Assembly: GCF_042847215.1 (NCBI RefSeq)
Contig: NZ_AP031500.1
Coordinates: 1,178,001 to 1,242,000 of the forward strand
DNA from: Gilvimarinus japonicus
GTDB taxonomy: Bacteria > Pseudomonadota > Gammaproteobacteria > Pseudomonadales > Cellvibrionaceae
Reading direction: 5' to 3'
Length of the DNA stretch: 64,000 nucleotides
Part shown: positions 45,600 to 54,762 of the stretch, in pieces
How the letters are laid out: every line of letters begins with the position of its first letter
Numbering within the stretch: the first letter of the stretch is position 1
Notes under the pieces: generated by a model
The model's input: only the letters and a program-made list of their open reading frames with translations
Database searches by the model: none
What the model was told of the DNA's origin: nothing
Translations under genes and position numbers: made by a program

Positions 45600-46965
45600 G
45601 CGGCTGCTCTGCGGTGGCTCGAATCCAATCGGCCACCGTTTGCTCGCCCAGTTCAGCGTATAAACCCGATTCAATACGAGCCTCTAGCGCTGTAACCGGA
45701 CTGTTGCCGAGTAGTGACGAGGGAACGACACCCTCGTGGCGCCTTAAAACCTGTAACACTTCGCGCAAGGTAATATGATCAAGCGACCGGGCCGGCACCA
45801 GCCGATTGGCATCGCTGCCCGAGATCATCACCAAGTCGTGTTTCAGCATTTTGTGAATCATGCGTTGAATTTCTTGTGGCCCCACCGACAAGTTAGATTC
45901 CATTTTAGCGATTGAGGTGCTGCCCTCATCGCGGTCAAAATTGCAGGCCACTTTGTGCATAATGGCAAGGCCTGTTAATTCGTCAATGCGGGCCGACGGC
46001 AGATTAACCCGTGAGCGTGTAATTTGTTGCGCGTGTTGCGAATAAAATGCCACGGCGGCGCCTACCAGCAAAATCAGCCAGGCGAGGTAGAGCCAGATAA
46101 GCAATAAAATACCGACCGCAAACCCCGAGTAAATAGCGGTGTATTTGGTCGATGACGAAACAAAGAGCGTAAAGCCAAAAATAGTGGTTTGCCAGATCAC
46201 CCCGGCCACTACACCACCTAAAAAAGCGTGGGCTAATTTAACGCGGGTATTGGGTATAAATGTATAAAGGAAGGTGAACAACCCAATAATAACCAGGTAA
46301 GGCACCGTGCTGGATAAAAAGCCGTAAAGCCAACCCAGTGGCGCAAATTCAATAAGGTGTTGCATGGTGCTGCTGTTGATGAGTGCAGCCGTGGCGCCCA
46401 TGGCCGAAAACACCACCAGCGGGCCGATCATAATGACACTTAAGTAGCTGCTAAAACGCTGCGCCAGCGAGCGGCTTTCGCTAACCCGCCAAATCTCGTT
46501 AAACGAGCGTTCGATTTTTTGGATCAGGGATATGACGGTATAAATTAATACCCCGAGCCCCACCGACCCCAACACCCCAACTTTGATGTTGTCGACAAAG
46601 CTTAAAATGTTCTCGACTACAATGGGCCCTCGCTCACCCAGTGGCGCGGCCAACATATGGTCTAAAATGGGCTCGAGCTGATTATGCACCCCAAAGCCTT
46701 TGAGTACCGAAAAGCTCAGTGCCAAAAAAGGCACCAGTGACAGCAAGGTGGTGTATACCAAGCTCATAGCGTGCAGGGTGATATCGCCGCGCACGAGATC
46801 GCGTACAACCGCGACTATAACCCGCGACAAATGCCAAAAGCGTTGATGCAACTTAGAGCGGTGCGCGGTTTCCACCTGCCAGAGCCAACGGTCGAGCGTG
46901 CGCAGGCCGTTCTCGACTTTTTTTGCGATCGATTCGGGGTGGGTTTTGTGGTCACTCTCGCTCAT
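45574..46965 (-). CDS. YihY/virulence factor BrkB family inner-membrane protein
   Basis: A 463-residue protein. The N-terminal half has six hydrophobic helices typical of the YihY/BrkB (UPF0761) fold, beginning near DITLHAMSLVYTTLLSLVPF and including SLIQKIERSFNEIWRV and WLYLAWLILLVGAAVAFY. The C-terminal 150 residues are soluble and look like a winged-helix extension. Often misnamed ribonuclease BN; no nuclease motif is present. The start at 46965 (MSESDHKTHP) is a choice of likely first Met; the frame runs 27 codons further. Its last 26 bp overlap the alkaline phosphatase gene. Confidence 0.88.
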   Translation of the reverse strand: MSESDHKTHPESIAKKVENGLRTLDRWLWQVETAHRSKLHQRFWHLSRVIVAVVRDLVRGDITLHAMSLVYTTLLSLVPFLALSFSVLKGFGVHNQLEPILDHMLAAPLGERGPIVVENILSFVDNIKVGVLGSVGLGVLIYTVISLIQKIERSFNEIWRVSESRSLAQRFSSYLSVIMIGPLVVFSAMGATAALINSSTMQHLIEFAPLGWLYGFLSSTVPYLVIIGLFTFLYTFIPNTRVKLAHAFLGGVVAGVIWQTTIFGFTLFVSSSTKYTAIYSGFAVGILLLIWLYLAWLILLVGAAVAFYSQHAQQITRSRVNLPSARIDELTGLAIMHKVACNFDRDEGSTSIAKMESNLSVGPQEIQRMIHKMLKHDLVMISGSDANRLVPARSLDHITLREVLQVLRRHEGVVPSSLLGNSPVTALEARIESGLYAELGEQTVADWIRATAEQPLIAPDAAE

Positions 46966-47153
46966 TGCGGTTACTCGTACTGTTGCGGGCTGGGCGACGA
47001 ACGGCTGGCTCCGTCGTTGGTTTTTCGGTGTATCACCCTTGAGCATAGCGAATGGCAGGTACTGCTGGCAAATAATGCACGCCGAGCGACGAAATTACTT
47101 GCCTGAAACGCAAAAACACCGGATTATCCGCTTTTTTTACAGGTGTATGTTTT

Positions 47154-48008
47154 GTGAGCATGATCTCGTTTAATGTATTTCGCACCTTGGGGTTAAACGG
47201 CGTGACCGTTTTAAAGCCCGAACAGTATTTGCAGCACCGGCAAGCGCTGCAAGAGGCCCGCTGGGTACTGTTCCCTGAGTATTGGCAAGTTAACGCGCTG
47301 GTGTTTGGTTTGGGGTGCCGCATTTTCCCCAGCTTGTCGAGCTATTTAATTGGCCACGACAAGGTCGAGATGACCCGGGCCTTTCAAATGATAGCGCCAA
47401 ACAACACCCCCTGGACGCTTATTGCTGCGAACACCGACAGCGAGGCCGACCGGCTGTGGGATACTATGCTGCTGCCCTTTGTGGTTAAGCTGCCTAAAGC
47501 GGCTATGGGTGAGGGGGTGTGGCTGGTAAATAACCGCACCGACTTTGAACGCTACCGGGCGCTAACCGATATTCTTTATGTACAAGAGTATTTGCCTATC
47601 GTGCGGGATATTCGCGTGGTTATTGTCGGCGGTAAAATGGTAACCGCTTATTGGCGGTTACAAGCCGACCAAGGGTTTTACAATAATGTCGCGCGCGGCG
47701 GTATTGTCGATCACTCTCCGGTGCCGTTTCAGGCCGTGGAGCTGGCGTTAGGTGTTGCGAGCACACTGGGGGTGGATCATGCCGGCTTTGATGTGGCCAT
47801 GGTGGGTGATCATCCTTATTTGCTGGAATTTAATCGACTGTTTGGCAATCAGGGATTGCCTGGTGGCACCGCACCATTGCAAGAGGCAATTGCCGAGTAT
47901 TTAAACGGGCGACTTGAGCCGGATGACCCTTATCATGATGCCTCGGGGGTAGGCGAAGGTGCCGCACCCAGCCGGCGTAAAATGCCGCGATTAGAGCGTA
48001 CGTTTTAG
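47154..48008 (+). CDS. RimK-like ATP-grasp ligase
   Basis: A 284-residue protein with a short N-terminal preATP-grasp region and an ATP-grasp core. It shows KLPKAAMGEGVWLV (ATP-binding Lys and Gly-rich loop), VQEYLPIVRDIRVVIVGGK, ARGG and DVAMVGDHPYLLEFNRLFG (metal-binding Glu and Asn). Enzymes of this type join an acid to an amine using ATP, as in RimK or cofactor/peptide tailoring; the substrate is unknown. GTG at 47154 has AGGTG 8 bp upstream, while an ATG two codons later is too far from it. It is monocistronic, divergent from the YihY-family gene, with a strong terminator after it. Confidence 0.85.
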   Translation: MSMISFNVFRTLGLNGVTVLKPEQYLQHRQALQEARWVLFPEYWQVNALVFGLGCRIFPSLSSYLIGHDKVEMTRAFQMIAPNNTPWTLIAANTDSEADRLWDTMLLPFVVKLPKAAMGEGVWLVNNRTDFERYRALTDILYVQEYLPIVRDIRVVIVGGKMVTAYWRLQADQGFYNNVARGGIVDHSPVPFQAVELALGVASTLGVDHAGFDVAMVGDHPYLLEFNRLFGNQGLPGGTAPLQEAIAEYLNGRLEPDDPYHDASGVGEGAAPSRRKMPRLERTF

Positions 48009-48067
48009 GGGCTAACGCCAAGAGAGTGGTATCTAATCGGCGTTCACTCGCGCAATCATGCTCCATA

Positions 48068-48100
48068 AAAAAAGCCCCGGTCGAAAACCGGGGCTTTTTT
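48068..48100. terminator. bidirectional rho-independent terminator
   Basis: AAAAAAGCCCCGGT (48068-48081) and ACCGGGGCTTTTTT (48087-48100) form a perfect 14-bp stem with loop CGAAA. Each direction has a T-run, so it serves both the ATP-grasp gene and the convergent sulfatase gene. Confidence 0.95.
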
Positions 48101-48111
48101 AACGGCTCGCG

Positions 48112-49683
48112 CTAGTTACGCGGCGTGGTGGTTTCCAGTTTTTGTAAACGCTCCATCGCGTCTTTCATTTCGAAGGTTTTGTAGCTGATGTTGCTCAGGT
48201 TTAAGCTCGAACCACTCTGGAATGGGTACTCCGGAATAGTTTTTAAGAACTTCATGGCCTCAGCCTGGATCGGGACAAACGTCCACATGGTGTTCTCGGC
48301 GTACCACTTCAGGTACATCTCAGACTCCAATGCGCCTTTCTGGTATGGATCGGCGCGCAGGTTGATTACCAAAGGCCAAGCTGGCGTAAAGCGAGTTGCG
48401 GTGGTGATGTCGCCTTCCAATGTAGCGAAGTGGATTTTCCAATCTTGGTAGCGCACGGCGTTTAGCTCGCCCGTTGCACCAAAGTAGAAAATCTCGTCCC
48501 GTGGGGCTTCGGCTTCACCTTTAAAGTAAGGTAAAAAGTTGTAGCCGTCTGGGTGGATACGCCATTTGGTACCGTTAGCACGGTAGCCTTTTTTCAGCTT
48601 GTTCACCAAGTCTGGCTCACCCGCCGCCGCTGCAAAGGTAGGCATCCAGTCTTCTTGCGAGATAATATCGTTGTACTTAGTGTTTGGCTTAACTACACCA
48701 GGCCAGCGCACCAGCATCGGCACACGGTGGCCACCTTCCCACGTGGTACCTTTCTCGCCGTGAAAGGGGGTGGTGCCGCCATCGGGCCAAGTCACTGTCT
48801 CGGCGCCATTATCGGTGGAATAAACCACAATGGTGTTGTCGGCAATTTTTAGCTCGTCTAACTTGTCGAGCAACACACCCACAGACTTATCGTGCTCCAC
48901 CATACCATCAGCGTATAAACCAACGCCGGTTACGCCATCAGACTCGGGTTTCAGGTGAGTCCAAACGTGCATGCGGGTGGTATTCATCCACACGAAGAAG
49001 GGCTTGTCTTGATCAACTGCGCGCTCCATAAAGTCCAACGCTGCGGTCAAAAACTCTGAGTCGACAGTTTCCATGCGCTTTTTGGTCAGCGGGCCGGTAT
49101 CTTCAATTTTGCCATCGGCAGTCGAGTGAATCACACCGCGAGGGCCAAATTTCTTACGAAACTCAGGGTCTTTGGGGTAGTAGTAGCTCTCTGGTTCTTC
49201 TTCGGCGTTTAGGTGATACAAGTTGCCAAAGAACTCATCAAAGCCGTGGTTGGTAGGCAGGTGCTTGTCTTTATCACCTAAGTGGTTTTTACCGAACTGG
49301 CCAGTGGTGTAGCCTTGTTCTTTAAGGATGTCACCAATGGTGGGGGTCCAGTCTGGAATGCCGTGATCAGAGCCGGGCATACCAATGGTTAATAGACCAG
49401 TACGGAAAGGGTGCTGCCCCAAAATAAAGGACGCGCGACCGGCGGTGCACGATTGCTGAGCGTAAGCGTCGGTGAACATGGCGCCTTCGTTGGCAATCCG
49501 ATCAATATTGGGAGTTTGGTAACCCATAATCCCGTGATTGTAAGCACTGACGTTGTGCACGCCAATATCATCCCCCCAGATAACAAGAATGTTAGGTTTG
49601 TCAGCGGCGTGCGCGGCACTGGTGCCGACGGTGAGCGCCGCTAAAGCCACAAGCTTTTTCCACTTTGAATGTATGATGGACAC
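48112..49683 (-). CDS. exported arylsulfatase (type I formylglycine sulfatase)
   Basis: A 523-residue enzyme that removes sulfate esters. Signal peptide 1-26 (cut after AHA). Metal ligands are visible in ILVIWGDDIG and later in VYSTDNGAE. The residue modified to formylglycine is Cys79 in SCTAGRASF, a C-x-A-x-R form instead of the usual C-x-P-x-R. KNHLGD supplies the active-site Lys/His. GTG start has AAAGGAG 7 bp upstream. It is divergent from the octahaem cytochrome operon across 318 bp. Marine relatives act on sulfated polysaccharides or on small sulfate esters; the substrate cannot be read from the sequence. No formylglycine-generating enzyme or sulfatase-maturase is in the window. Confidence 0.93.
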   Translation of the reverse strand: MSIIHSKWKKLVALAALTVGTSAAHAADKPNILVIWGDDIGVHNVSAYNHGIMGYQTPNIDRIANEGAMFTDAYAQQSCTAGRASFILGQHPFRTGLLTIGMPGSDHGIPDWTPTIGDILKEQGYTTGQFGKNHLGDKDKHLPTNHGFDEFFGNLYHLNAEEEPESYYYPKDPEFRKKFGPRGVIHSTADGKIEDTGPLTKKRMETVDSEFLTAALDFMERAVDQDKPFFVWMNTTRMHVWTHLKPESDGVTGVGLYADGMVEHDKSVGVLLDKLDELKIADNTIVVYSTDNGAETVTWPDGGTTPFHGEKGTTWEGGHRVPMLVRWPGVVKPNTKYNDIISQEDWMPTFAAAAGEPDLVNKLKKGYRANGTKWRIHPDGYNFLPYFKGEAEAPRDEIFYFGATGELNAVRYQDWKIHFATLEGDITTATRFTPAWPLVINLRADPYQKGALESEMYLKWYAENTMWTFVPIQAEAMKFLKTIPEYPFQSGSSLNLSNISYKTFEMKDAMERLQKLETTTPRN

Positions 49684-50001
49684 GATGTTACTCCTTTAAG
49701 TCCTGGATATTACCAATTCAGGTCGCCATATAAATGCATACAACTGTGGCACTCCTCGAACGTCTTTTTGGGTAGCCGTTATGAGAACCGCTTAAAAAGC
49801 TTAGACGCTGGTATCAAATCTGCCAAATAAATAATTAAATTGTTGGGGACTAAAAATGAAGAACATTAGTATCGCTATACAATCACTATATCTACCTCTA
49901 TTATTCCTATAAAAGCAAAAGGGTTTATAACAATATTGTAATAACTCGAACGTAATTTTATGCGCCGTTAAGGTCGAGTGATTGGCAGAGTGAGGTTTTA
50001 A
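49684..50001. promoter_or_regulatory. divergent intergenic region between sulfatase and cytochrome operon
   Basis: AT-rich 318-bp region without a credible ORF. The 9-mer CTCGAACGT occurs twice in direct orientation, at 49755-49763 (sulfatase side) and at 49945-49953 (56 bp before the cytochrome start), and may be a shared operator. No confident -35/-10 pair was assigned. Confidence 0.35.
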
Positions 50002-52296
50002 GTGACAGGCAAGGAACACGCTGAAAAAAAAGAAAGGTTTTGGCTGAGGAGTACTTGGTGGGGGATGATACTGGTTAGTTTGTTCAGCCCTTTTTGTCTG
50101 GCGGATGAGGCCGCGTGCGCAAACTGCCATCAGCAGCAGGTGAACGATTGGCAGGGCTCTCACCATTTTCATGCCATGGGAGAGGCTACCCTAGACTCTG
50201 TTCGGGGCGACTTTTCTAATCAAACTATCGAGTATCAGGGTGAGCAAGCGCGTTTTTACCACGAGGGAAGTGCGTTGTTTATTGCCATGCCTAACCTTAA
50301 GGGTGAAATGACCCCGTACCCGGTCGTAAACTATTTTGGTTACGAACCGCTGCAGCAATACATGTTTGAAATGGCGCCAGGAAAGTTGCAGTTTTTTCCG
50401 TTTGCGTGGGATACCAGAGCAAAAACGGAAGGCGGACAACGTTGGTTTGTATTGCATCCCGAGCAAAAACCTCACGATGAATTTCACTGGTCGCAAATGG
50501 GGCAGAACTGGAACCAAATGTGCGCCGACTGCCACTCGACTAATTTTGTGAAAGGTTTTGACCTTGACAGTAACACGTTTAAGTCGAGTTATGATGCCAT
50601 CAATGTTAGTTGCGCTGCGTGTCACGGCAATGCCGATAAGCACCTTGCTTGGGCCGCAGGTGATAAAGACGTTCGTAACAAAGGCTATGAGCACTACATT
50701 GGTGCAAAAACGCCGCTGTTTCGCGAGAACGACGAAGGTTTAATGCGGGCCATTGCCGAAATTAAACCCTCTAAGCAAATCGAGGTGTGTGCCAGCTGTC
50801 ACTCTCGCCGTTCGCAAACCAGTGATCGCGGTGCGCCCCACGAGTTTTTTGAGCATTATCAGCCATCGCTACTTACCCCTGAGCTATATCATGCCGATGG
50901 TCAGATCTTGGATGAAGATTACGTTTGGGGCTCCTTTATGCAAAGTAAAATGTTTGCAGCTGGCGTCACTTGTAGCAACTGCCATAATCCGCACTCAGGT
51001 GAATTAAAGTTGCCCGAAAACAAAACCTGTACCCAGTGTCATAGTGCTGAAACATTTGAGTCGACAAAACATCATGGCCATAAACTAGAGACCACCGGAA
51101 GCTACTGCGTCGATTGTCATATGCCCGCAACGGTTTATATGCAAGTTGATGCCCGGCGCGATCACAGTTTTAAAGTACCGCGCCCAGACTTAACTCAGCA
51201 GACCGGTGTGCCCAATGCGTGTAACGGCTGTCACCAAGATCAGTCGCCTGCATGGGCCAAAAAGCAGATCGAACAATGGCACCCAAACGCTAATCGTTTA
51301 GGCTCCGAACATTTTGCCCAAGCGTTCTTTGCTGCCGATACCCAGGAGCCTAATGCCGATGCTAAGCTAACCCGCATCGCGCAGAATGTTAGCTACCCCG
51401 ATATTGTGCGCGCCTCTGCACTGGCACGTATGGAGCAAACCCCGGGGCAAAATGCGGTTGTCGCTATCATGCGGTCTGTGCGCGATCAAGACCCGATAAA
51501 ACGCCAAGCGGCCATTACCGCGGCATCCGCTTACCCAGTGACTGACCGTTGGCGCATGCTTAATAGCTTGCTGGATGATACTCATGCGCCTATTCGCGTT
51601 GAAGCGGCGCGAACCTTAACCGCCATGTTAACGCAGCCGCCAGAGACGGCGCTAAGCAAGGCGGACGAAGCGCGACTTAACGCGGCACTAGATGAGTATC
51701 GCCAGGTACAGCATTATCAGGCCGAGCGAGGGTTCTCTCACACTAACCTTGGCAACCTGGCGCAAGAGCTTGGCATGATTAAAAATGCCGAGAACCATTA
51801 TCGCGACGCGATTGACGTAGAGCCGGTGTTTATTCCCGCTTATGTGAACTTGGCCGATATTTATCGCATCCGCGGTAATGAAGCTAAGGTGCAAGAAACG
51901 CTTAAGCAGGCACTTGCGGTTAACCGCGAAGCCTCGGCCGCGCACTACGCATTGGCGATGAGCTTGGTGCGGCAGGGCAAAAAGGACCAAGCAATCGCCC
52001 ACATGCAAAATGCGGTTACTTACGGCTCCACTAACGCCAGCTTCATCTATACTTATGCACTGTTGTTGCAAGATCGTCAGCGCTATAACGATGCGCTGGT
52101 GCAATTGCGCCGGGCTTATGAGTTGACGCCAAACAACCCAGATATAAGCTATAGTTTGTCTCAGCTGTACATTGGTGCTAAACAGTATGATAAAGCGCTT
52201 TTATACGCCAAAAAATTAGCTGAACTGGTCCCCGGAAACGAGAAAATTAGCCAGATGATTGAACAGATTAAAACGCTTAAAACAAATCAGCCCTAA
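50002..52296 (+). CDS. octahaem c-type cytochrome with C-terminal TPR domain
   Basis: A 764-residue exported protein: signal segment about 15-35 (cut near CLA-DE), then eight CxxCH haem sites (CANCH, CADCH, CAACH, CASCH, CSNCH, CTQCH, CVDCH, CNGCH) to about residue 415. A HEAT/armadillo-like helical stretch (about 450-560) and TPR units (about 570-750) follow. The architecture resembles multihaem cytochrome/TPR fusions of marine bacteria; electron transfer in the periplasm is the expected role, the partner unknown. GTG start has GAGG 6 bp upstream. It is first in an operon with moxR (22 bp gap) and the Bat genes, and divergent from the sulfatase. Confidence 0.9.
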   Translation: MTGKEHAEKKERFWLRSTWWGMILVSLFSPFCLADEAACANCHQQQVNDWQGSHHFHAMGEATLDSVRGDFSNQTIEYQGEQARFYHEGSALFIAMPNLKGEMTPYPVVNYFGYEPLQQYMFEMAPGKLQFFPFAWDTRAKTEGGQRWFVLHPEQKPHDEFHWSQMGQNWNQMCADCHSTNFVKGFDLDSNTFKSSYDAINVSCAACHGNADKHLAWAAGDKDVRNKGYEHYIGAKTPLFRENDEGLMRAIAEIKPSKQIEVCASCHSRRSQTSDRGAPHEFFEHYQPSLLTPELYHADGQILDEDYVWGSFMQSKMFAAGVTCSNCHNPHSGELKLPENKTCTQCHSAETFESTKHHGHKLETTGSYCVDCHMPATVYMQVDARRDHSFKVPRPDLTQQTGVPNACNGCHQDQSPAWAKKQIEQWHPNANRLGSEHFAQAFFAADTQEPNADAKLTRIAQNVSYPDIVRASALARMEQTPGQNAVVAIMRSVRDQDPIKRQAAITAASAYPVTDRWRMLNSLLDDTHAPIRVEAARTLTAMLTQPPETALSKADEARLNAALDEYRQVQHYQAERGFSHTNLGNLAQELGMIKNAENHYRDAIDVEPVFIPAYVNLADIYRIRGNEAKVQETLKQALAVNREASAAHYALAMSLVRQGKKDQAIAHMQNAVTYGSTNASFIYTYALLLQDRQRYNDALVQLRRAYELTPNNPDISYSLSQLYIGAKQYDKALLYAKKLAELVPGNEKISQMIEQIKTLKTNQP

Positions 52297-52318
52297 CCGC
52301 CTGTGAAGGGAGTAAACG

Positions 52319-53299
52319 ATGAAAGGATTGGACGAAATCAATGCACTGAAAGCGCGTATGTCGGCCAGCATCATTGGCCAGGAAACGGTCGTGGAGCGTT
52401 TACTGATTGGCTTGCTGGCCAATGGTAATTTGTTGATTGAAGGTTTACCGGGGCTTGCAAAAACCCGTGCTATTAAAGCGCTGGCCAAAAACCTAGACAG
52501 TAAGTTTAGTCGGGTACAGTTTACTCCTGACTTGCTTCCCTCAGACATTACCGGCTCTGAGGTGTTTTATCAAAACGACAGCGGCGGCGAGTTTCGCTTT
52601 GATCCGGGTCCAATTTTTGCCAACATTGTGTTGGCCGATGAAATTAACCGAGCGCCCGCTAAAGTCCAATCAGCTCTGCTAGAGGCAATGGAAGAGCGCC
52701 AGATTACGGTAGCCGGTAAAAGCCATAAAATGGACCCTCTGTTTATGGTGTTGGCGACACAAAACCCTGTAGAGCAAGAGGGTACCTACCCGTTGCCTGA
52801 GGCGCAGATGGACCGTTTTTTGATGAAGGTCAACGTCGACTACCCAACGGTAGAAGACGAGGTCAAAGTCATTGAGCTGGTACGCCTCGAAGAGCAAGCC
52901 CAACAGGGCGTTAAAAAACCTCACGAGCCCGTCGAGCTTACCAGTGCCGACGATATATTTGCCGCCCGTAACGAGATCGCGGCCGTAGAGGTCGATGCCG
53001 CGATGGCCCGTTACATGGCTGACTTGGTGTACGCCAGCCGAACCCCAGAAAAGTACGATGCCGAGCTCGCCCGTTGGATTGATATCGGCGCCTCGCCACG
53101 GGCCTCAATTGCGTTGGATAAGTGCGCGCGTACCCATGCTTGGTTGAATGGCCGGGGGCAGGTGCTGCCAGAGGATATTCGAGCGATTGCCCCCGATGTG
53201 CTGCGCCACCGCTTGGCCTTAAGCTATCAAGCCCAAGGCGCCGGTGTAAACGCCGAAGCGGTTATTGCAAAAATGATCGAGCTGGTGGCACTGCCGTAA
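52319..53299 (+). CDS. MoxR-type AAA+ ATPase
   Basis: A 326-residue cytoplasmic ATPase. Walker A is GLPGLAKT (about residue 42), Walker B NIVLADEINRAP, sensor 1 VLATQNPVEQEGTYPLPEAQ and an Arg-finger region MDRF. The C-terminal lid has GASPRASIAL. MoxR proteins act as chaperones that load metals or remodel partners, working with VWA-domain proteins; four such partner genes follow directly. ATG has GAAGGGAG 7 bp upstream. Confidence 0.94.
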   Translation: MKGLDEINALKARMSASIIGQETVVERLLIGLLANGNLLIEGLPGLAKTRAIKALAKNLDSKFSRVQFTPDLLPSDITGSEVFYQNDSGGEFRFDPGPIFANIVLADEINRAPAKVQSALLEAMEERQITVAGKSHKMDPLFMVLATQNPVEQEGTYPLPEAQMDRFLMKVNVDYPTVEDEVKVIELVRLEEQAQQGVKKPHEPVELTSADDIFAARNEIAAVEVDAAMARYMADLVYASRTPEKYDAELARWIDIGASPRASIALDKCARTHAWLNGRGQVLPEDIRAIAPDVLRHRLALSYQAQGAGVNAEAVIAKMIELVALP

Positions 53300-53332
53300 C
53301 TGTGTCTGTATAACCCCAAAGCGGATGGCCAT

Positions 53333-54280
53333 ATGAAGGATCAAGCCGAAACCAATACGACATTAGATACGCGTATTTACACAGACTTTTCCCACCTAAA
53401 AGGCTTGCAAAGACAAGCACGAAAGTTGAATTTTTTGCCCCGGCATAATAGCAAAAGTATTTTGTCCGGACGCCACGGCTCACGTATTCGCGGGCGTGGG
53501 TTAAGCTTTGAAGAGCTACGCGATTACCGTATCGGCGATGATATTCGCACTATCGATTGGCGCGTTACCGCCCGTACGGGTGTACCCCATGTGCGCGTTT
53601 ACGCCGAAGAAAAAGACCGCTCGGCGGTATTGATTGTCGATCAGCGTATCAATATGTTTTTTGGTACTAAACGTAATATGAAGTCGGTGACGGCCAGTGA
53701 GGCGGCGGCAATTTGCGCTTATCGTATATTTGCGCAAGGTGATCGTGTTGGTGCAGTGCTGTTTAACGACACCGAGGTTAAGTCGTTCAAGCCCAGTAAA
53801 CGAGTACAAATGGTCGAGCAAATTGTGCGTGAGTTGAGTGATTTAAACCTTCAACTTAATAGCAATTTAGCCACACCAAAGAAAAAAATGCACTTAAATC
53901 ATCCGCTGGAGGCCGCCGCGCGGCTTGTTCGGCATGATCAGCTGATAATCGTGATCAGTGACTTTGCTGAAATTGACGAAGCCACCGAGCAGTATCTAAG
54001 CCAGATGGCGGCCCATAATGATGTGGTTTTGGCACTGGTGAGCGACCCTATCTCACTGCAGGTGCCGGCGGGGGTTCAGTTGCCGGTCAGTGACGGTGAA
54101 AAGCAAATGACACTGGATACCCGCCGCGATGTCACGCAGCAAACCTTACAGAAGAGCTTTTCTAACCGGCGGGCGACGGTTTTAAACTGGCAAGAGCAAT
54201 TAAACATTACCGTGTTAGAGTTAAACACCGCTGCCGATACTTTGAGTCAGTTTATGCAAGCTTTTGCGGTGCGGAGGTAG
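53333..54280 (+). CDS. DUF58 domain protein (Bat operon)
   Basis: A 315-residue soluble protein. The DUF58 signature is LSFEELRDYRIGDDIRTIDW, followed by VRVYAEEKDRSAVLIVD, which leads into a VWA-like fold. It always accompanies MoxR and BatA-type genes, probably as an adaptor between ATPase and membrane VWA proteins. The 33-bp gap to moxR and 2-bp gap to the next gene place it within the operon. Confidence 0.92.
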   Translation: MKDQAETNTTLDTRIYTDFSHLKGLQRQARKLNFLPRHNSKSILSGRHGSRIRGRGLSFEELRDYRIGDDIRTIDWRVTARTGVPHVRVYAEEKDRSAVLIVDQRINMFFGTKRNMKSVTASEAAAICAYRIFAQGDRVGAVLFNDTEVKSFKPSKRVQMVEQIVRELSDLNLQLNSNLATPKKKMHLNHPLEAAARLVRHDQLIIVISDFAEIDEATEQYLSQMAAHNDVVLALVSDPISLQVPAGVQLPVSDGEKQMTLDTRRDVTQQTLQKSFSNRRATVLNWQEQLNITVLELNTAADTLSQFMQAFAVRR

Positions 54281-54282
54281 TC

Positions 54283-54762
54283 ATGGAGAGCCAGGAAGAG
54301 CTGCAAAAACTAGAGCTTTACCAGCTGTACGACAGAATGGAGCCTTTAGTGGCTGCAAGTCCAGTGGCGAAAATTCCCGAGGGACCCGGTTGGTGGGTGC
54401 TGTTAGCGCTAATCCTTGGTATTGTCGCCATCGCCATTGGGTGGAAGTTTTATCGCCGCTATCAAAATCGCTATCGCTATTACGCCATCACCGAAATTAA
54501 TTCGTTGCCAGAGGATTTTAGTCCGTGGCAAGTCAGTGCTATTTTAAAACGCTGCGCCTTAACTGAGTTTCCTCGCCAGCAAGTGGCCTCTTTAACCGGT
54601 AGCCATTGGACTGAGTTTTTAAATCGCCACTACCCCAGTGGCCCGGACCTTCCTGACTTTAATCAGTTGCAAAAAGGCAACCCTGAAAAGGAAGGTTTTG
54701 ATCGCCTTCAGCTTAAGCAACAAGCCATTGACTGGCTAACTGGCTTTAAGGTGGCATTATGA
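54283..54762 (+). CDS. DUF4381 domain protein (Bat operon)
   Basis: A 159-residue membrane protein with one transmembrane helix (about 38-58, GWWVLLALILGIVAIAIGW) preceded by the family's PVAKIPEGPGWW segment and followed by a cytoplasmic domain with LKRCALTEFPRQQVASLTG. It is typical of MoxR/Bat loci in gammaproteobacteria; molecular role unknown. GGAGG lies just before the ATG. Its last 4 bp overlap the next gene (ATGA). Confidence 0.9.
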   Translation: MESQEELQKLELYQLYDRMEPLVAASPVAKIPEGPGWWVLLALILGIVAIAIGWKFYRRYQNRYRYYAITEINSLPEDFSPWQVSAILKRCALTEFPRQQVASLTGSHWTEFLNRHYPSGPDLPDFNQLQKGNPEKEGFDRLQLKQQAIDWLTGFKVAL

